Below the pieces are notes generated by a model. That model did not search any database. It saw only the letters and a list, made by a program, of their open reading frames with translations, and had not been told where the DNA came from. DNA of 16,881 nucleotides from an uncultured Parabacteroides sp. (GTDB lineage: Bacteria > Bacteroidota > Bacteroidia > Bacteroidales > Tannerellaceae), in contig URZO01000088.1 in assembly GCA_900552465.1 (NCBI GenBank), forward strand, positions 1 through 16,881. The letters are read 5' to 3'. Numbering within the stretch: the stretch's first letter is position 1; each line of letters opens with the position of its first letter. Below, piece after piece: positions 1 through 7,804 of this stretch. Both the position numbers and the translations under genes were made by a program.

Positions 1-10
1 TTTTTAAATT

Positions 11-3000
11 ATGAACAAAAGATTTTCTACTCTTGTGGCTGCCGCACTGGTAGCCTGTGGAATGTCGCTAAGTGCAGTTGCTGCTGATGGTAACTACTTA
101 AAAGAAACAAAGGATTTGAAAGCTTCAGATTATCCTTTTGTCTTTTTAAGTAATGACGAAAACGCAGGACTTGACTTAGCTATTGCTAAAGATGGTACAA
201 TTACGGCGCATTCTACCATTACATCAATTCCTTGTGCAGCTATTCCTGACACAACGATTGCCACTTTGGATTCTATGGCATGGAAAGTAATCGAAGTGCC
301 CGGAACTGTGAAAACTTTCAAATTTCAGAACCGTGCGACTGGAGATTTTTTGTCTATCATGGCAAAAGAATACTCAAACAAAGTTGATGCCAGCGATAAG
401 GCTATCACAACTTGGGCACTTGGTGATAATGGTCTTCAGGCAGAGGTTGGCGACTCTCTTTATTATTTGAATGTACATAAAACTACAGGTGTATTCTATT
501 TATCACGTAGTGGTAGTGCTGATTCACATACAGACATGGTTAAGATCTATCCGCGTGAAATGAAGAACGAGATCATCTTGAACGCTAATGATTTTAATAA
601 CGAGATCAAGGGATTCAGCTTTGCTGATGTTACGGGTCGTAAAGCTCCGAAAGATAAGACTGCTGGTGATAATATCCTGACAAAATATCAGTGGGTGGCA
701 ACACAAACAGGAGCCGGTCTTGCTGACACACAGGGTAAGCCGTATTTGATGTTCCAGAAAAAGGGTGCAAAAGCAGAAGAAGACTTTTTGAAAGTGGATA
801 CTACTTATGTAGGAAGTACTTATGCTTACAAATTGACTCTGGATTCTTGTAAGACGGCAGCTAACGGGACTTCAGTCAGAGGTTTTATGAAATACAAAGA
901 TGCCGAAGCTTCTGAAGCCGCTGAGGAAGATGTATTCCATTATACTATCAACGACTCTTTGGCTCTGTTTAGAGTTTCCTATCATTATGCAAAAGATTCA
1001 ATGAATATCTATCCGGTTGCTTTGCCGAGTATGCAGAGTGCGAATCTGTGGGATGGAGTAGGTGATGCTGCAGGGAAGACTGATACTGTTTCAGTTATGT
1101 TTTATAGCGCAAAATGGGGTATCAAAGATGCAGGCGATAGTGCCAGAGTAGCTTTGAAGAGTATTGAAAACTCTACTTATCTGGTTATTGACTCTTGCGG
1201 TCACGTTGTTTTAAATAGTGGTGACAAGACCGTTTATACAAATACATCTCATCCGGATCATAATCAGGTATTTGGTGTTACAGAAGCCCGTATCGTTTCT
1301 ACTGGCCGTTCGACTGTTGTAGGTGGTGATGCTGAAATTGCAGCTGGCGTTTATTTCATGAAGAACATGAATAAGAAAGCTTCAGACGGAACGGACAATG
1401 CCGACTACAACAAATATAAAGTATTTGCTTTGACCGGTGAAGCTACAACAGCCAGCAAGGGTGACGTAGCTGTTCCTTCTACTCAGTGGGTTGTCGTAGC
1501 TGGTTCCGCCAAGGGTATCTACACCATTATGAACCGTGAATATCAAGGACAGAAAATGTCAGGAACATTCAATACTGTTAAGGGTGAAGATGGAAAGGCT
1601 ATCGCTAATACATTTGTTTGTCAGAACGATACGATCTACTTAGAAGATGCAAAATGTGCTTCCGTAGAAGATCTGATCACAGTTGATGGTCACAAACGTG
1701 CTACAACCGGTTACGGTTACTTCGATGCCAAAACATTGGCAAATAAGAAAATCAAGGTAGCTTCTGCTTCTCCTTATATGAGCGCATTGTTCATGCAGCC
1801 GAGAAAAGACTCTACTTTGGTATTGGATGAAGCTGAATATTCATTCTATCTGAAATTGCCTGCAAGAGATGGCAAGGAAAAAGTAGGTGGCGTGATCGGT
1901 GCTCAGGCAGCCGGTGTAGACACACTGTACCGCCAGTCTTATATCCTGGTTACAAGCAGGGGTGAATGGGTAAGTTCTCCTGCAAGCGAAAATGGAGCTT
2001 ATACTTTGACTAAGACTGCCGGAAAAGATACAGCCGTATTCTATCTGAAATCTTGGGGTGCTGCTGATAATTATGCTTTGGTTGATACGATCAACTCTGT
2101 TAAGAATGGTGGCTTGGCGAAAGTTGCTATTAATGCACAGACCGCTACTGTCACAAAGGTTGCTGCTGATGCAACATTGACAGACTTGTTTACTGTTGCT
2201 GAACTGGATGCTCCGTCTGTATTGTTCACAGACCCGGCCCACTTCAATATCTACAACAATAACGACCGTTTGGCTGTTGGTAAGAACAATCTGGCTGTAA
2301 TGGCTCAACCGGGTAACGACCTGAAGGCTGATGCAGACAAGTTTGTAAACGACAACTTTACATTGTGGTTCGATACTGTAAACTATGTAAAAGATCAGAC
2401 TGCTTCTTACTTCATCTCTCAAGGTATCAAAGCAGCTGCAGAAGAAGAAGAAGTGAAGGCTGAAACTGCTGTCGGTGAAAGATTGTATCTGACTGTTGCA
2501 AGCGCTGACTCTATTGATAAATCTGATGATCTTGCTAAGTTATATACATTGGATGGCAAAAACCGTCTGTACTTCCGCACTGCTTCTCGTTATGATGTGG
2601 ATTCTTTGATCGTAAGCAATTTCGACGAAAAAGCAGGCGTTATGGCTCCGGATACAGTATGTGCCGGTGGTGATGGTAAGATCAACAAGGCTACCGGAAC
2701 TGTACGGTTACCGGGTATCGAAAACTTCAAGTTCATCTTTGAATCTATCGACGGAACTAAAAACTACCACATGAAGACTGCCAACAACGATTATGTTGTA
2801 AGTATCAATGGTCTTTTGGTTGCTATTTCTGAAAATTCAATTGAAGACAATGCTAAGATGGTTGCTACATTGAACGCTCCGGATTATGCAACATCTAACG
2901 AAGGTGTAGCTGTATCTGAAGTGAAAGTGATCGCAGCTAACGGCGGTGTTCAGGTTGTAGGTGCTGCTGGAAAGAAAGTTGTTATCACTAACATCTTAGG

Positions 3001-3115
3001 CCAGACGGTTGCTAACACAATTATCACTTCTGACAACGCAACAATCGCTGCTCCTGCAGGTGTAGTAGTTGTAGCTGTCGAAGGCGAAGAAGCTGTAAAA
3101 GCGATCGTTAAGTAA
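11..3115 (+). CDS. Large secreted DUF6383-type protein
   Basis: This 1034-residue protein has a clear Sec signal peptide: basic MNKR start, hydrophobic core, and probable cleavage after SAVA or SAVAA near residues 24-25. It should therefore leave the cytoplasm. The long middle is rich in Thr, Ala, Lys and Asp and has recurring beta-type motifs such as WKV (91-93), FKFQNRATGDFL (103-114) and QWV segments near 227 and 492. These resemble ricin-type beta-trefoil or carbohydrate-binding repeats, but only loosely. The last ~66 residues (969-1034) match what I know as DUF6383, with NILGQ at 994-998 and PAGVVVV at 1015-1021. That layout also recalls the type IX secretion C-terminal sorting domain (NVLGQ...PAGVYIV). 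No catalytic motif is visible. The ATG directly precedes the signal peptide, so the start is secure. Family assignment is from memory; the function is unknown. Confidence 0.85.
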   Translation: MNKRFSTLVAAALVACGMSLSAVAADGNYLKETKDLKASDYPFVFLSNDENAGLDLAIAKDGTITAHSTITSIPCAAIPDTTIATLDSMAWKVIEVPGTVKTFKFQNRATGDFLSIMAKEYSNKVDASDKAITTWALGDNGLQAEVGDSLYYLNVHKTTGVFYLSRSGSADSHTDMVKIYPREMKNEIILNANDFNNEIKGFSFADVTGRKAPKDKTAGDNILTKYQWVATQTGAGLADTQGKPYLMFQKKGAKAEEDFLKVDTTYVGSTYAYKLTLDSCKTAANGTSVRGFMKYKDAEASEAAEEDVFHYTINDSLALFRVSYHYAKDSMNIYPVALPSMQSANLWDGVGDAAGKTDTVSVMFYSAKWGIKDAGDSARVALKSIENSTYLVIDSCGHVVLNSGDKTVYTNTSHPDHNQVFGVTEARIVSTGRSTVVGGDAEIAAGVYFMKNMNKKASDGTDNADYNKYKVFALTGEATTASKGDVAVPSTQWVVVAGSAKGIYTIMNREYQGQKMSGTFNTVKGEDGKAIANTFVCQNDTIYLEDAKCASVEDLITVDGHKRATTGYGYFDAKTLANKKIKVASASPYMSALFMQPRKDSTLVLDEAEYSFYLKLPARDGKEKVGGVIGAQAAGVDTLYRQSYILVTSRGEWVSSPASENGAYTLTKTAGKDTAVFYLKSWGAADNYALVDTINSVKNGGLAKVAINAQTATVTKVAADATLTDLFTVAELDAPSVLFTDPAHFNIYNNNDRLAVGKNNLAVMAQPGNDLKADADKFVNDNFTLWFDTVNYVKDQTASYFISQGIKAAAEEEEVKAETAVGERLYLTVASADSIDKSDDLAKLYTLDGKNRLYFRTASRYDVDSLIVSNFDEKAGVMAPDTVCAGGDGKINKATGTVRLPGIENFKFIFESIDGTKNYHMKTANNDYVVSINGLLVAISENSIEDNAKMVATLNAPDYATSNEGVAVSEVKVIAANGGVQVVGAAGKKVVITNILGQTVANTIITSDNATIAAPAGVVVVAVEGEEAVKAIVK

Positions 3116-3153
3116 TTAGAAGGTAGTAAAAAGAAAAATTCTAAAATGGATCG

Positions 3154-3294
3154 CGCGGGGTTGTAGAGACGGACGGAAGTCCGTCTCCCTACCGCCACCA
3201 AGTATCCCGTGAGGGTGAACAAGCGGTCAGATTTAATATTAATAATACTAAAGTATATTGAATTTAAAAGTTCAATGTAGCCGGTAACCCTGTG
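3154..3294 (+). ncRNA. Candidate structured RNA, unassigned class
   Basis: A long-range helix pairs 3154-3162 (CGCGGGGTT) with 3286-3294 (AACCCTGTG): 9 bp with two G-U pairs. It could close a junction holding three local hairpins. The first pairs 3167-3174 with 3179-3186 (8 bp, GGAA loop) and may extend through GTAG/CTAC. The second pairs 3191-3195 ACCGC with 3223-3227 GCGGT and also 3196-3199 CACC with 3214-3217 GGTG. The third pairs 3257-3262 ATTGAA with 3271-3276 TTCAAT. I see no promoter immediately upstream, so it would probably be part of, or processed from, the 3' UTR of the preceding gene. I do not recognise an Rfam class. The folding was done by eye. Confidence 0.3.
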
Positions 3295-3317
3295 AAGGGC
3301 GAAAGCATACAGAAAAC

Positions 3318-3349
3318 AAGCCCCGGAGGTGTCAACATCTCCGGGGCTT
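3318..3349 (+). terminator. Strong hairpin, probable terminator downstream of the DUF6383 gene
   Basis: AAGCCCCGGAGGTG (3318-3331) pairs with CATCTCCGGGGCTT (3336-3349) around a TCAA loop: 14 bp with one G-U. The following bases, CGTTGTTAACA, are only moderately T-rich, so this is not a textbook intrinsic terminator. Its stability and its position ahead of a new promoter support a terminating or 3'-end-protecting role. Confidence 0.65.
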
Positions 3350-3435
3350 CGTTGTTAACAGGTGTATTTGTACATAGACTGCTTTTCATTTTATTTTTAT
3401 TCCCGAATTTTGCTGTTTCTTAGAAGAGATTCCCG

Positions 3436-3443
3436 TATATTTG
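3436..3443 (+). promoter_or_regulatory. Bacteroidetes-type -7 element for the uronate operon
   Basis: TATATTTG matches the TAnnTTTG consensus exactly. A TTTG at 3409-3412 could be the -33 element, although the 23-base spacing is a little longer than the usual 19-21. Transcription would start near 3450, about 20 bases before the ATG at 3470. This supports that start over the in-frame ATG at 3362. Confidence 0.6.
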
Positions 3444-3469
3444 TCCAAAATCTTTCTAATCTTTTAATT

Positions 3470-4666
3470 ATGAACAAACTTTTTGGATTAACTGTGTTAG
3501 CGGCCACACTATTGTTGCCATCTTGTAGTAATACCCCGCAAGAGGAACCTCTTGCGCAAGTGATTGACCGCGGCTTGAAAGCCTCGACCGAACAGGCGTT
3601 GCTAATGGCCCAAGAGCTGGAGCAGCAGGAAGGTCGTCTGCCTAAAACGATTAAGGACGGCAAGCTGGAAACCAGTGATTGCTATTGGTGGTGCAGTGGT
3701 TTCTTTCCCGGCGAGCTTTGGTATCTGTATGAAAGCAATCCGACTCCCGAATTGAAAAAGTATGCAGAACTGTTTACCGGGCGTCTGGAAGATGTGCAGC
3801 ACGTGACGGATAACCACGATGTAGGCTTTATGCTTTATTGCAGTTATGGCAACGGTTATCGTCTGACACAAAATCCGGATTATAAGAATGTCCTGGTAAC
3901 CGGAGCCGGTTCGCTCAGCACCCGCTTCAATCCGATGATCAAAGCGATCCGTTCCTGGAATTTCACGAATAACGGGAAATGGCAGTATCCGGTCATCATC
4001 GACAATATGATGAATCTTGAGCTACTGACATGGGCGAGCAAAACGACGGGAGACGACCGTTTCCGTGATATCGCCGTGACGCATGCCAACACAACGATGG
4101 CAAACCATTTTCGTGATGATTACAGCAGCTATCATGTTGTTTCCTACGATACGATCACCGGCAACCCGCATATAAAGATGACACATCAGGGATATGCCGA
4201 CGAATCGGCATGGGCACGCGGGCAGGCCTGGGCTATCTATGGTTATACGATGATGGCACGTGAAACCGGCAATCCCGAATATCTGGCACAGGCCAAGCAT
4301 ATAGCGCACTTCCTGATGAATCATCCGAATATGCCGGCCGATAAAGTCCCGTATTGGGATTTCAATGCACCGGATATTCCGAATGCCCCGCGCGATGCCT
4401 CTTCTGCAGCTATTATGGCTTCGGCCTTGATCGAGTTGAGCCAGTTAGATAAATCGGAGGATGCGAAAAGCTATCTGGATTTCGCCGAGCAACAGGTGCG
4501 TTCTTTATCTTCTCCCGAATATTTGGCAGAGAGGGGAACAAACTGTAACTTTGTGCTCAAACACTCGACTGGACACTTGCCCGGAAACAGTGAAGTCGAC
4601 GTACCGCTTACTTATGCCGATTACTATTATGTTGAGGCATTGATGAGGCTGAAGAAATTAATCTAA
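3470..4666 (+). CDS. GH88 unsaturated glucuronyl hydrolase, lipoprotein
   Basis: Family 88 enzymes hydrate the C4-C5 double bond of the unsaturated uronate that polysaccharide lyases leave at the non-reducing end, which releases it from the oligosaccharide. Two aspartates sit where the family needs them: D117 in NHDVGF and D178 in IIDNMMNLELL. Their 61-residue spacing equals that of D88 and D149 in the Bacillus sp. GL1 enzyme. The aromatic CYWWCSGFFPGELW stretch (71-84) and the C-terminal LTYADYYYVEALMRL also fit. From ATG 3470 the protein has 398 residues and begins with a lipoprotein signal (LLLPSC, Cys19), so it should be anchored in a membrane facing the periplasm. It is the first gene of the operon; the next starts 10 bases after its stop. 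GH105 is the main alternative, but GH88 fits better. The exact substrate cannot be told. Confidence 0.88.
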   Translation: MNKLFGLTVLAATLLLPSCSNTPQEEPLAQVIDRGLKASTEQALLMAQELEQQEGRLPKTIKDGKLETSDCYWWCSGFFPGELWYLYESNPTPELKKYAELFTGRLEDVQHVTDNHDVGFMLYCSYGNGYRLTQNPDYKNVLVTGAGSLSTRFNPMIKAIRSWNFTNNGKWQYPVIIDNMMNLELLTWASKTTGDDRFRDIAVTHANTTMANHFRDDYSSYHVVSYDTITGNPHIKMTHQGYADESAWARGQAWAIYGYTMMARETGNPEYLAQAKHIAHFLMNHPNMPADKVPYWDFNAPDIPNAPRDASSAAIMASALIELSQLDKSEDAKSYLDFAEQQVRSLSSPEYLAERGTNCNFVLKHSTGHLPGNSEVDVPLTYADYYYVEALMRLKKLI

Positions 4667-4676
4667 ATATAAAACC

Positions 4677-5894
4677 ATGAGAGATTTATTAAAATTCGCC
4701 GTTCTAATTCTATGTACGATCAGCCTGCCGTTTGCTGGCAAAGCCCAGCAAAGTACAGGGGAAGAAGACCGTGCTTTCTGGGTGGAAACCTTGACGCGCA
4801 TTGCAGATCCTGTACTTGTCAATCTGAGTAATAATACGCTCAAGCAAAACATGCCTTACGAGTCGTTGGGAAACAGGCATCGTTTTTCGCATCTGGAAGC
4901 AGTCGGCCGTCTGGTCTGCGGTATGGCGCCTTGGCTGGAACTGGGTGCGGATAATACGCCGGAAGGAAAACTTCGCGCCAAATATATCGACCTGACGGTA
5001 AAAGGGCTGAAGAATGCTGTGAACCCTCAGTCTCCCGATTACCTGGTTTTCGGCGAGCCTTCCCAGCCTTTAGTCGATGCGGCTTTTCTGGCGCAAGGCC
5101 TTCTGCGTGCACCGAAACAGCTTTGGGGAAATCTCGATCCGCAAGCTAAGGAATGGATGATTACCGAATTGAAACGAAGCCGTAATATCAAGCCGTTTGA
5201 AAGCAACTGGCTGCTTTTTGCTTCGACTGTCGAAGCTGCCTTATTAGAGTTTACAGGTGAATGCGATATGGAACGGATGCTGTATGGCGTGAAAAGGTTT
5301 CGTGACGAATGGTACAAAGGCGATGCCATGTATGGCGACGGAGCGGATTTCCATATGGATTACTACAATAGCTTTGTGATTCATCCGATGTTGACGGATG
5401 TGCTGGTGGTGATGAAGAAGCATCATGTGGAAGGTGCGGATTTCCTGGATACGCAGTTGAAACGTCATACCCGCTATGCTGAGATTCTGGAGCGTTTTAT
5501 CTCTCCGGAAGGTGCTTATCCGGTTGTCGGCCGTTCTATCTGTTATCGTTTCGGTGTTTTCCATGCGTTAGGGCAGGCTGCTTTGATGCATATTTTGCCT
5601 GAAAGAGTGAAACCAGCTCAGGTGCGTTGTGCTTTGACTTCCGTCATTCGCCGCCAGTTGAAATCACCGGCTAACTTCGATAAGAACGGTTGGTTGCGCG
5701 TCGGTTTTACCGGTGAACAAATCGATATCTCCGAGTCTTATATCAATACGGGGAGTGTGTATCTTTGTTCTTTTGGTCTTGTGCCTCTGGGCTTGCCGGC
5801 AACTGATGAGTTCTGGTCGGGCCCTTATACCGAATGGACGAATGTGAAGGCTTGGAATGGAGAGAAGGTTCAGGCTGACCATGCGATTAAGTAA
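4677..5894 (+). CDS. Secreted DUF2264 family protein
   Basis: The 405-residue product starts with a Sec signal peptide (MRDLLKF, then a hydrophobic stretch, cleavage near GKAQ at about residue 24), so it should be periplasmic. The body matches DUF2264 as I know it: RHRFSHLEAVGRLVCGMAPWLE (67-88), GDGADFHMDYYNSFVIHP (220-237), PVVGRSICYRFGVFHALGQ (282-300) and a C-terminal SGPYTEW near 381. The pattern of helical segments with conserved acidic and aromatic residues suggests an alpha/alpha barrel like those of uronate-acting hydrolases. That structural idea is inference. The gene follows the GH88 gene by 10 bases and precedes kduI by 55 bases, so a role in processing uronate-containing oligosaccharides is likely. 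Catalytic residues cannot be assigned from sequence alone. Confidence 0.8.
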   Translation: MRDLLKFAVLILCTISLPFAGKAQQSTGEEDRAFWVETLTRIADPVLVNLSNNTLKQNMPYESLGNRHRFSHLEAVGRLVCGMAPWLELGADNTPEGKLRAKYIDLTVKGLKNAVNPQSPDYLVFGEPSQPLVDAAFLAQGLLRAPKQLWGNLDPQAKEWMITELKRSRNIKPFESNWLLFASTVEAALLEFTGECDMERMLYGVKRFRDEWYKGDAMYGDGADFHMDYYNSFVIHPMLTDVLVVMKKHHVEGADFLDTQLKRHTRYAEILERFISPEGAYPVVGRSICYRFGVFHALGQAALMHILPERVKPAQVRCALTSVIRRQLKSPANFDKNGWLRVGFTGEQIDISESYINTGSVYLCSFGLVPLGLPATDEFWSGPYTEWTNVKAWNGEKVQADHAIK

Positions 5895-5895
5895 T

Positions 5896-5933
5896 TAATA
5901 ATTAAGAATTAACAATTAAGAAATAGAATTAAA
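5896..5933. repeat. A/T-rich tandem-like repeat between DUF2264 gene and kduI
   Basis: The 55-base spacer is built from variants of AATTAAG and AATTAAC (ATAATTAAG, AATTAAC, AATTAAG, AATTAAAT). Such low-complexity AATT-rich spacers are common in Bacteroidales intergenic DNA. No promoter matching TAnnTTTG is visible in it, which fits co-transcription across the gap. Confidence 0.5.
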
Positions 5934-5949
5934 TACAGATAATAAGAAG

Positions 5950-6795
5950 ATGAAGACTAATTATGAATTGCGTTATGCAGCACATCCGGAGGATGCAAAG
6001 CATTATGATACGAAACGTATCCGTCGTGACTTTCTGATTGAAAATCTGATTGTCGAGAACGAAGTGAATATGGTGTACTCGATGTACGACCGTATGATTG
6101 TCGGTGGCGTTCAGCCGATGGGCGAGATCATCGAACTGGAAGCAATCGAACCGTTGAAAGCGCCTTATTTCCTGACCCGCCGTGAAATGGGTATCTTTAA
6201 TGTGGGACATGGTCCCGGTGCCGTAATGGTAGATGACAAGATATATGAAATAGGTTTTAAGGAAGCCCTTTATCTGGGTTCGGGTGACCGCGAAGTGAAG
6301 TTTATAAGCCCGATCGCAGAAAATCCGGCTAAGTTCTATTTCAACTCGACACCGGCACATCGTAACTATCCGGATAAGATCATCACGAAGGCTGATGCTG
6401 TTGTGGCAGCCATGGGATCGCTGGAAATGTCTAATGATCGTAACATCAACAAGATGATCGTGAACCAGGTGTTGCCTACCTGTCAGTTGCAGATGGGGAT
6501 GACGGAACTGAAACCGGGCAGTGTCTGGAACACGATGCCGGCACACGTACACAGCCGCCGTATGGAAGCCTATTTCTATTTCGATATTCCCGAGGACCAA
6601 GCTATCTGTCACTTTATGGGTGAAGTAGACGAAACCCGTCACATCTGGATGAAGGGTGACCAGGCTGTTTTGTCTCCCGAATGGTCTATCCACAGTGCCG
6701 CTGCTACCCATAACTATACGTTTATATGGGGTATGGGCGGTGAAAACCTGGATTATGGCGATCAGGACTTCTCTTTGATCACAGACTTGAAATAA
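5950..6795 (+). CDS. kduI: 5-dehydro-4-deoxy-D-glucuronate isomerase
   Basis: KduI isomerises the open-chain unsaturated uronate (4-deoxy-L-threo-5-hexosulose uronate) to 3-deoxy-D-glycero-2,5-hexodiulosonate, a cytoplasmic step after lyase and hydrolase action. The 281-residue length is normal. The cupin zinc site is intact: H199 and H201 in PAHVHSRRMEAYFYF, E206 in the same segment, and H248 in EWSIHS. These equal the E. coli residues H196, H198, E203 and H245 with a constant offset of three. RREMGIFNVGHGPG (78-91) and the C-terminal MGGENLDYGDQDF are also typical. There is no signal peptide. It sits between the periplasmic hydrolase genes and the dehydrogenase gene that takes its product, so identity and context agree. 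Confidence 0.95.
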   Translation: MKTNYELRYAAHPEDAKHYDTKRIRRDFLIENLIVENEVNMVYSMYDRMIVGGVQPMGEIIELEAIEPLKAPYFLTRREMGIFNVGHGPGAVMVDDKIYEIGFKEALYLGSGDREVKFISPIAENPAKFYFNSTPAHRNYPDKIITKADAVVAAMGSLEMSNDRNINKMIVNQVLPTCQLQMGMTELKPGSVWNTMPAHVHSRRMEAYFYFDIPEDQAICHFMGEVDETRHIWMKGDQAVLSPEWSIHSAAATHNYTFIWGMGGENLDYGDQDFSLITDLK

Positions 6796-6902
6796 TGTGC
6801 CAATATGCCAATGTGCAAATGTGGCAATGCTGAATTACGGATTAAAAAACGAGGCGAATATGTCCGATGCTTTTTATTGGCACATTGGCATATTCGCACA
6901 TT
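6794..6902. repeat. 23-bp imperfect inverted repeat between kduI and kduD
   Basis: The left arm (6794-6816, beginning AATGTGCCAATATGCCAA) is the reverse complement of the right arm (6880-6902, ending ATATTCGCACATT) at 22 of 23 positions, with 63 bases between them. The left arm starts inside the kduI stop codon. Both arms are made of smaller direct units of the form ATGTGCCA/ATGCCA. The repeat could form a long hairpin in the kduI-kduD message or be a small dispersed intergenic element. No transposase, target duplication or TAnnTTTG promoter is visible. Confidence 0.75.
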
Positions 6903-6917
6903 AATACATTATATATT

Positions 6918-7709
6918 ATGGTAAACTTTTCATTGGAAGGTAAGATCGCGCTTGTAACGGGTGCATCTTACGGTATCGGCTTTGCTTTGGCTACGGCTTT
7001 TGCTCAGGCCGGTGCGACTATCGTGTTCAACGATATCAAACAGGAATTGGTGGATAAAGGACTTGCTGCTTATAAAGCGGAAGGCATCGAGGCTCACGGT
7101 TATGTTTGCGACGTAACGAATGAGGAACAGGTAAACGCTTTGGTGGCACAGGTTGAGAAAGAAATCGGTGTGATCGATATTCTGGTGAACAATGCCGGTA
7201 TCATCAAGCGCATCCCGATGACGGAAATGTCTGCTGCCGAATTCCGCCAGGTAATCGATGTGGACTTGAATGCTCCGTTTATCGTATCGAAAGCCGTTAT
7301 CCCTTCCATGGTCAAGAAAGGACACGGAAAGATTATCAATATCTGTTCGATGATGAGCGAGTTGGGACGTGAAACAGTGTCTGCATACGCAGCTGCTAAA
7401 GGCGGTTTGAAGATGTTGACCCGTAATATCGCTTCTGAATATGGCGAATACAACATCCAGTGTAATGGTATTGGTCCGGGTTATATCGCGACTCCGCAGA
7501 CCGCTCCTTTGCGTGAAAAACAGCCGGACGGTTCACGCCATCCGTTCGATGCCTTTATCGTCGCCAAGACTCCGGCAGCCCGTTGGGGAACTCCTGAAGA
7601 TTTGATGGGGCCGGCCGTATTCCTGGCATCCGACGCTTCCGACTTCGTAAACGGCCACGTGTTGTATGTGGACGGCGGTATCCTGGCTTATATCGGTAAA
7701 CAGCCGTAA
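6918..7709 (+). CDS. kduD: KduD-type short-chain dehydrogenase
   Basis: In this pathway KduD reduces 3-deoxy-D-glycero-2,5-hexodiulosonate to 2-keto-3-deoxygluconate with NAD(P)H. The sequence is a classical SDR: Rossmann motif TGASYGIG (14-21), NNAG (91-94), catalytic S144, Y157 and K161 (SAYAAAK), and PGYIATP near 187-193. Starting at ATG 6918 gives 263 residues beginning MVNFSLEGKIALVTG, the usual N terminus. An ATG 51 bases upstream adds residues translated from the inverted repeat and is unlikely. Databases often label such proteins gluconate 5-dehydrogenase, and sequence alone does not separate the two. The neighbouring kduI gene argues strongly for the KduD role. It is the last gene before the terminator. 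Confidence 0.85.
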   Translation: MVNFSLEGKIALVTGASYGIGFALATAFAQAGATIVFNDIKQELVDKGLAAYKAEGIEAHGYVCDVTNEEQVNALVAQVEKEIGVIDILVNNAGIIKRIPMTEMSAAEFRQVIDVDLNAPFIVSKAVIPSMVKKGHGKIINICSMMSELGRETVSAYAAAKGGLKMLTRNIASEYGEYNIQCNGIGPGYIATPQTAPLREKQPDGSRHPFDAFIVAKTPAARWGTPEDLMGPAVFLASDASDFVNGHVLYVDGGILAYIGKQP

Positions 7710-7737
7710 TAGGTTTTTGATTATTGATCATAAAAGA

Positions 7738-7779
7738 ACGGCTCCCGTCCGAAAAAATATAGGACGGGAGCCGTTTTTT
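7738..7779. terminator. Bidirectional intrinsic terminator between convergent genes
   Basis: ACGGCTCCCGTCC (7738-7750) pairs perfectly with GGACGGGAGCCGT (7762-7774), a 13-bp GC-rich stem with an 11-base loop. A T-run follows on the plus strand, and TTCTTTTA follows on the minus strand. It serves the kduD end (7709) and the CoA-transferase gene end (7805). A smaller GGGAC/GTCCC inverted repeat at 7782-7793 lies just to the right, but its loop is too short for a strong hairpin. Confidence 0.9.
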
Positions 7780-7804
7780 ATGGGACAAGTCCCGTTTTTA
7801 GCTG

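Larger units (their letters stand above)
3116..3469. other. 354-base gene-free region with predicted RNA structure and the GH88 promoter
   Basis: No convincing coding sequence lies here. The left part (3154-3349) holds several complementary segments and ends in a 14-bp hairpin, listed separately. The right part (3360-3469) is T-rich and carries the promoter of the uronate operon. An in-frame ATG exists at 3362 for the GH88 gene, but the extra 36 residues are low-complexity and lie upstream of the promoter, so they are probably untranslated. Confidence 0.7.

Noticed and set aside
1841..2422. Minus-strand open frame (193 codons) inside the DUF6383 gene
   Set aside because: No domain, no plausible start context, and it lies wholly within a longer frame with a signal peptide and typical C-terminal domain.
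3362..3469. N-terminal extension of the GH88 gene from ATG 3362
   Set aside because: The exact TAnnTTTG promoter element at 3436-3443 and the lipoprotein signal starting at 3470 both argue for the later start.
5929..6711. Minus-strand open frame (260 codons) opposite kduI
   Set aside because: KduI is certain on the plus strand with its full zinc site. The opposite frame has no domain or promoter of its own.
6794..6902. Insertion sequence or MITE
   Set aside because: No transposase and no visible target duplication; one inverted repeat alone is not enough to call a mobile element.
6867..6917. N-terminal extension of the KduD gene from ATG 6867
   Set aside because: The added residues are encoded by one arm of the inverted repeat, while the normal SDR N terminus starts at 6918.
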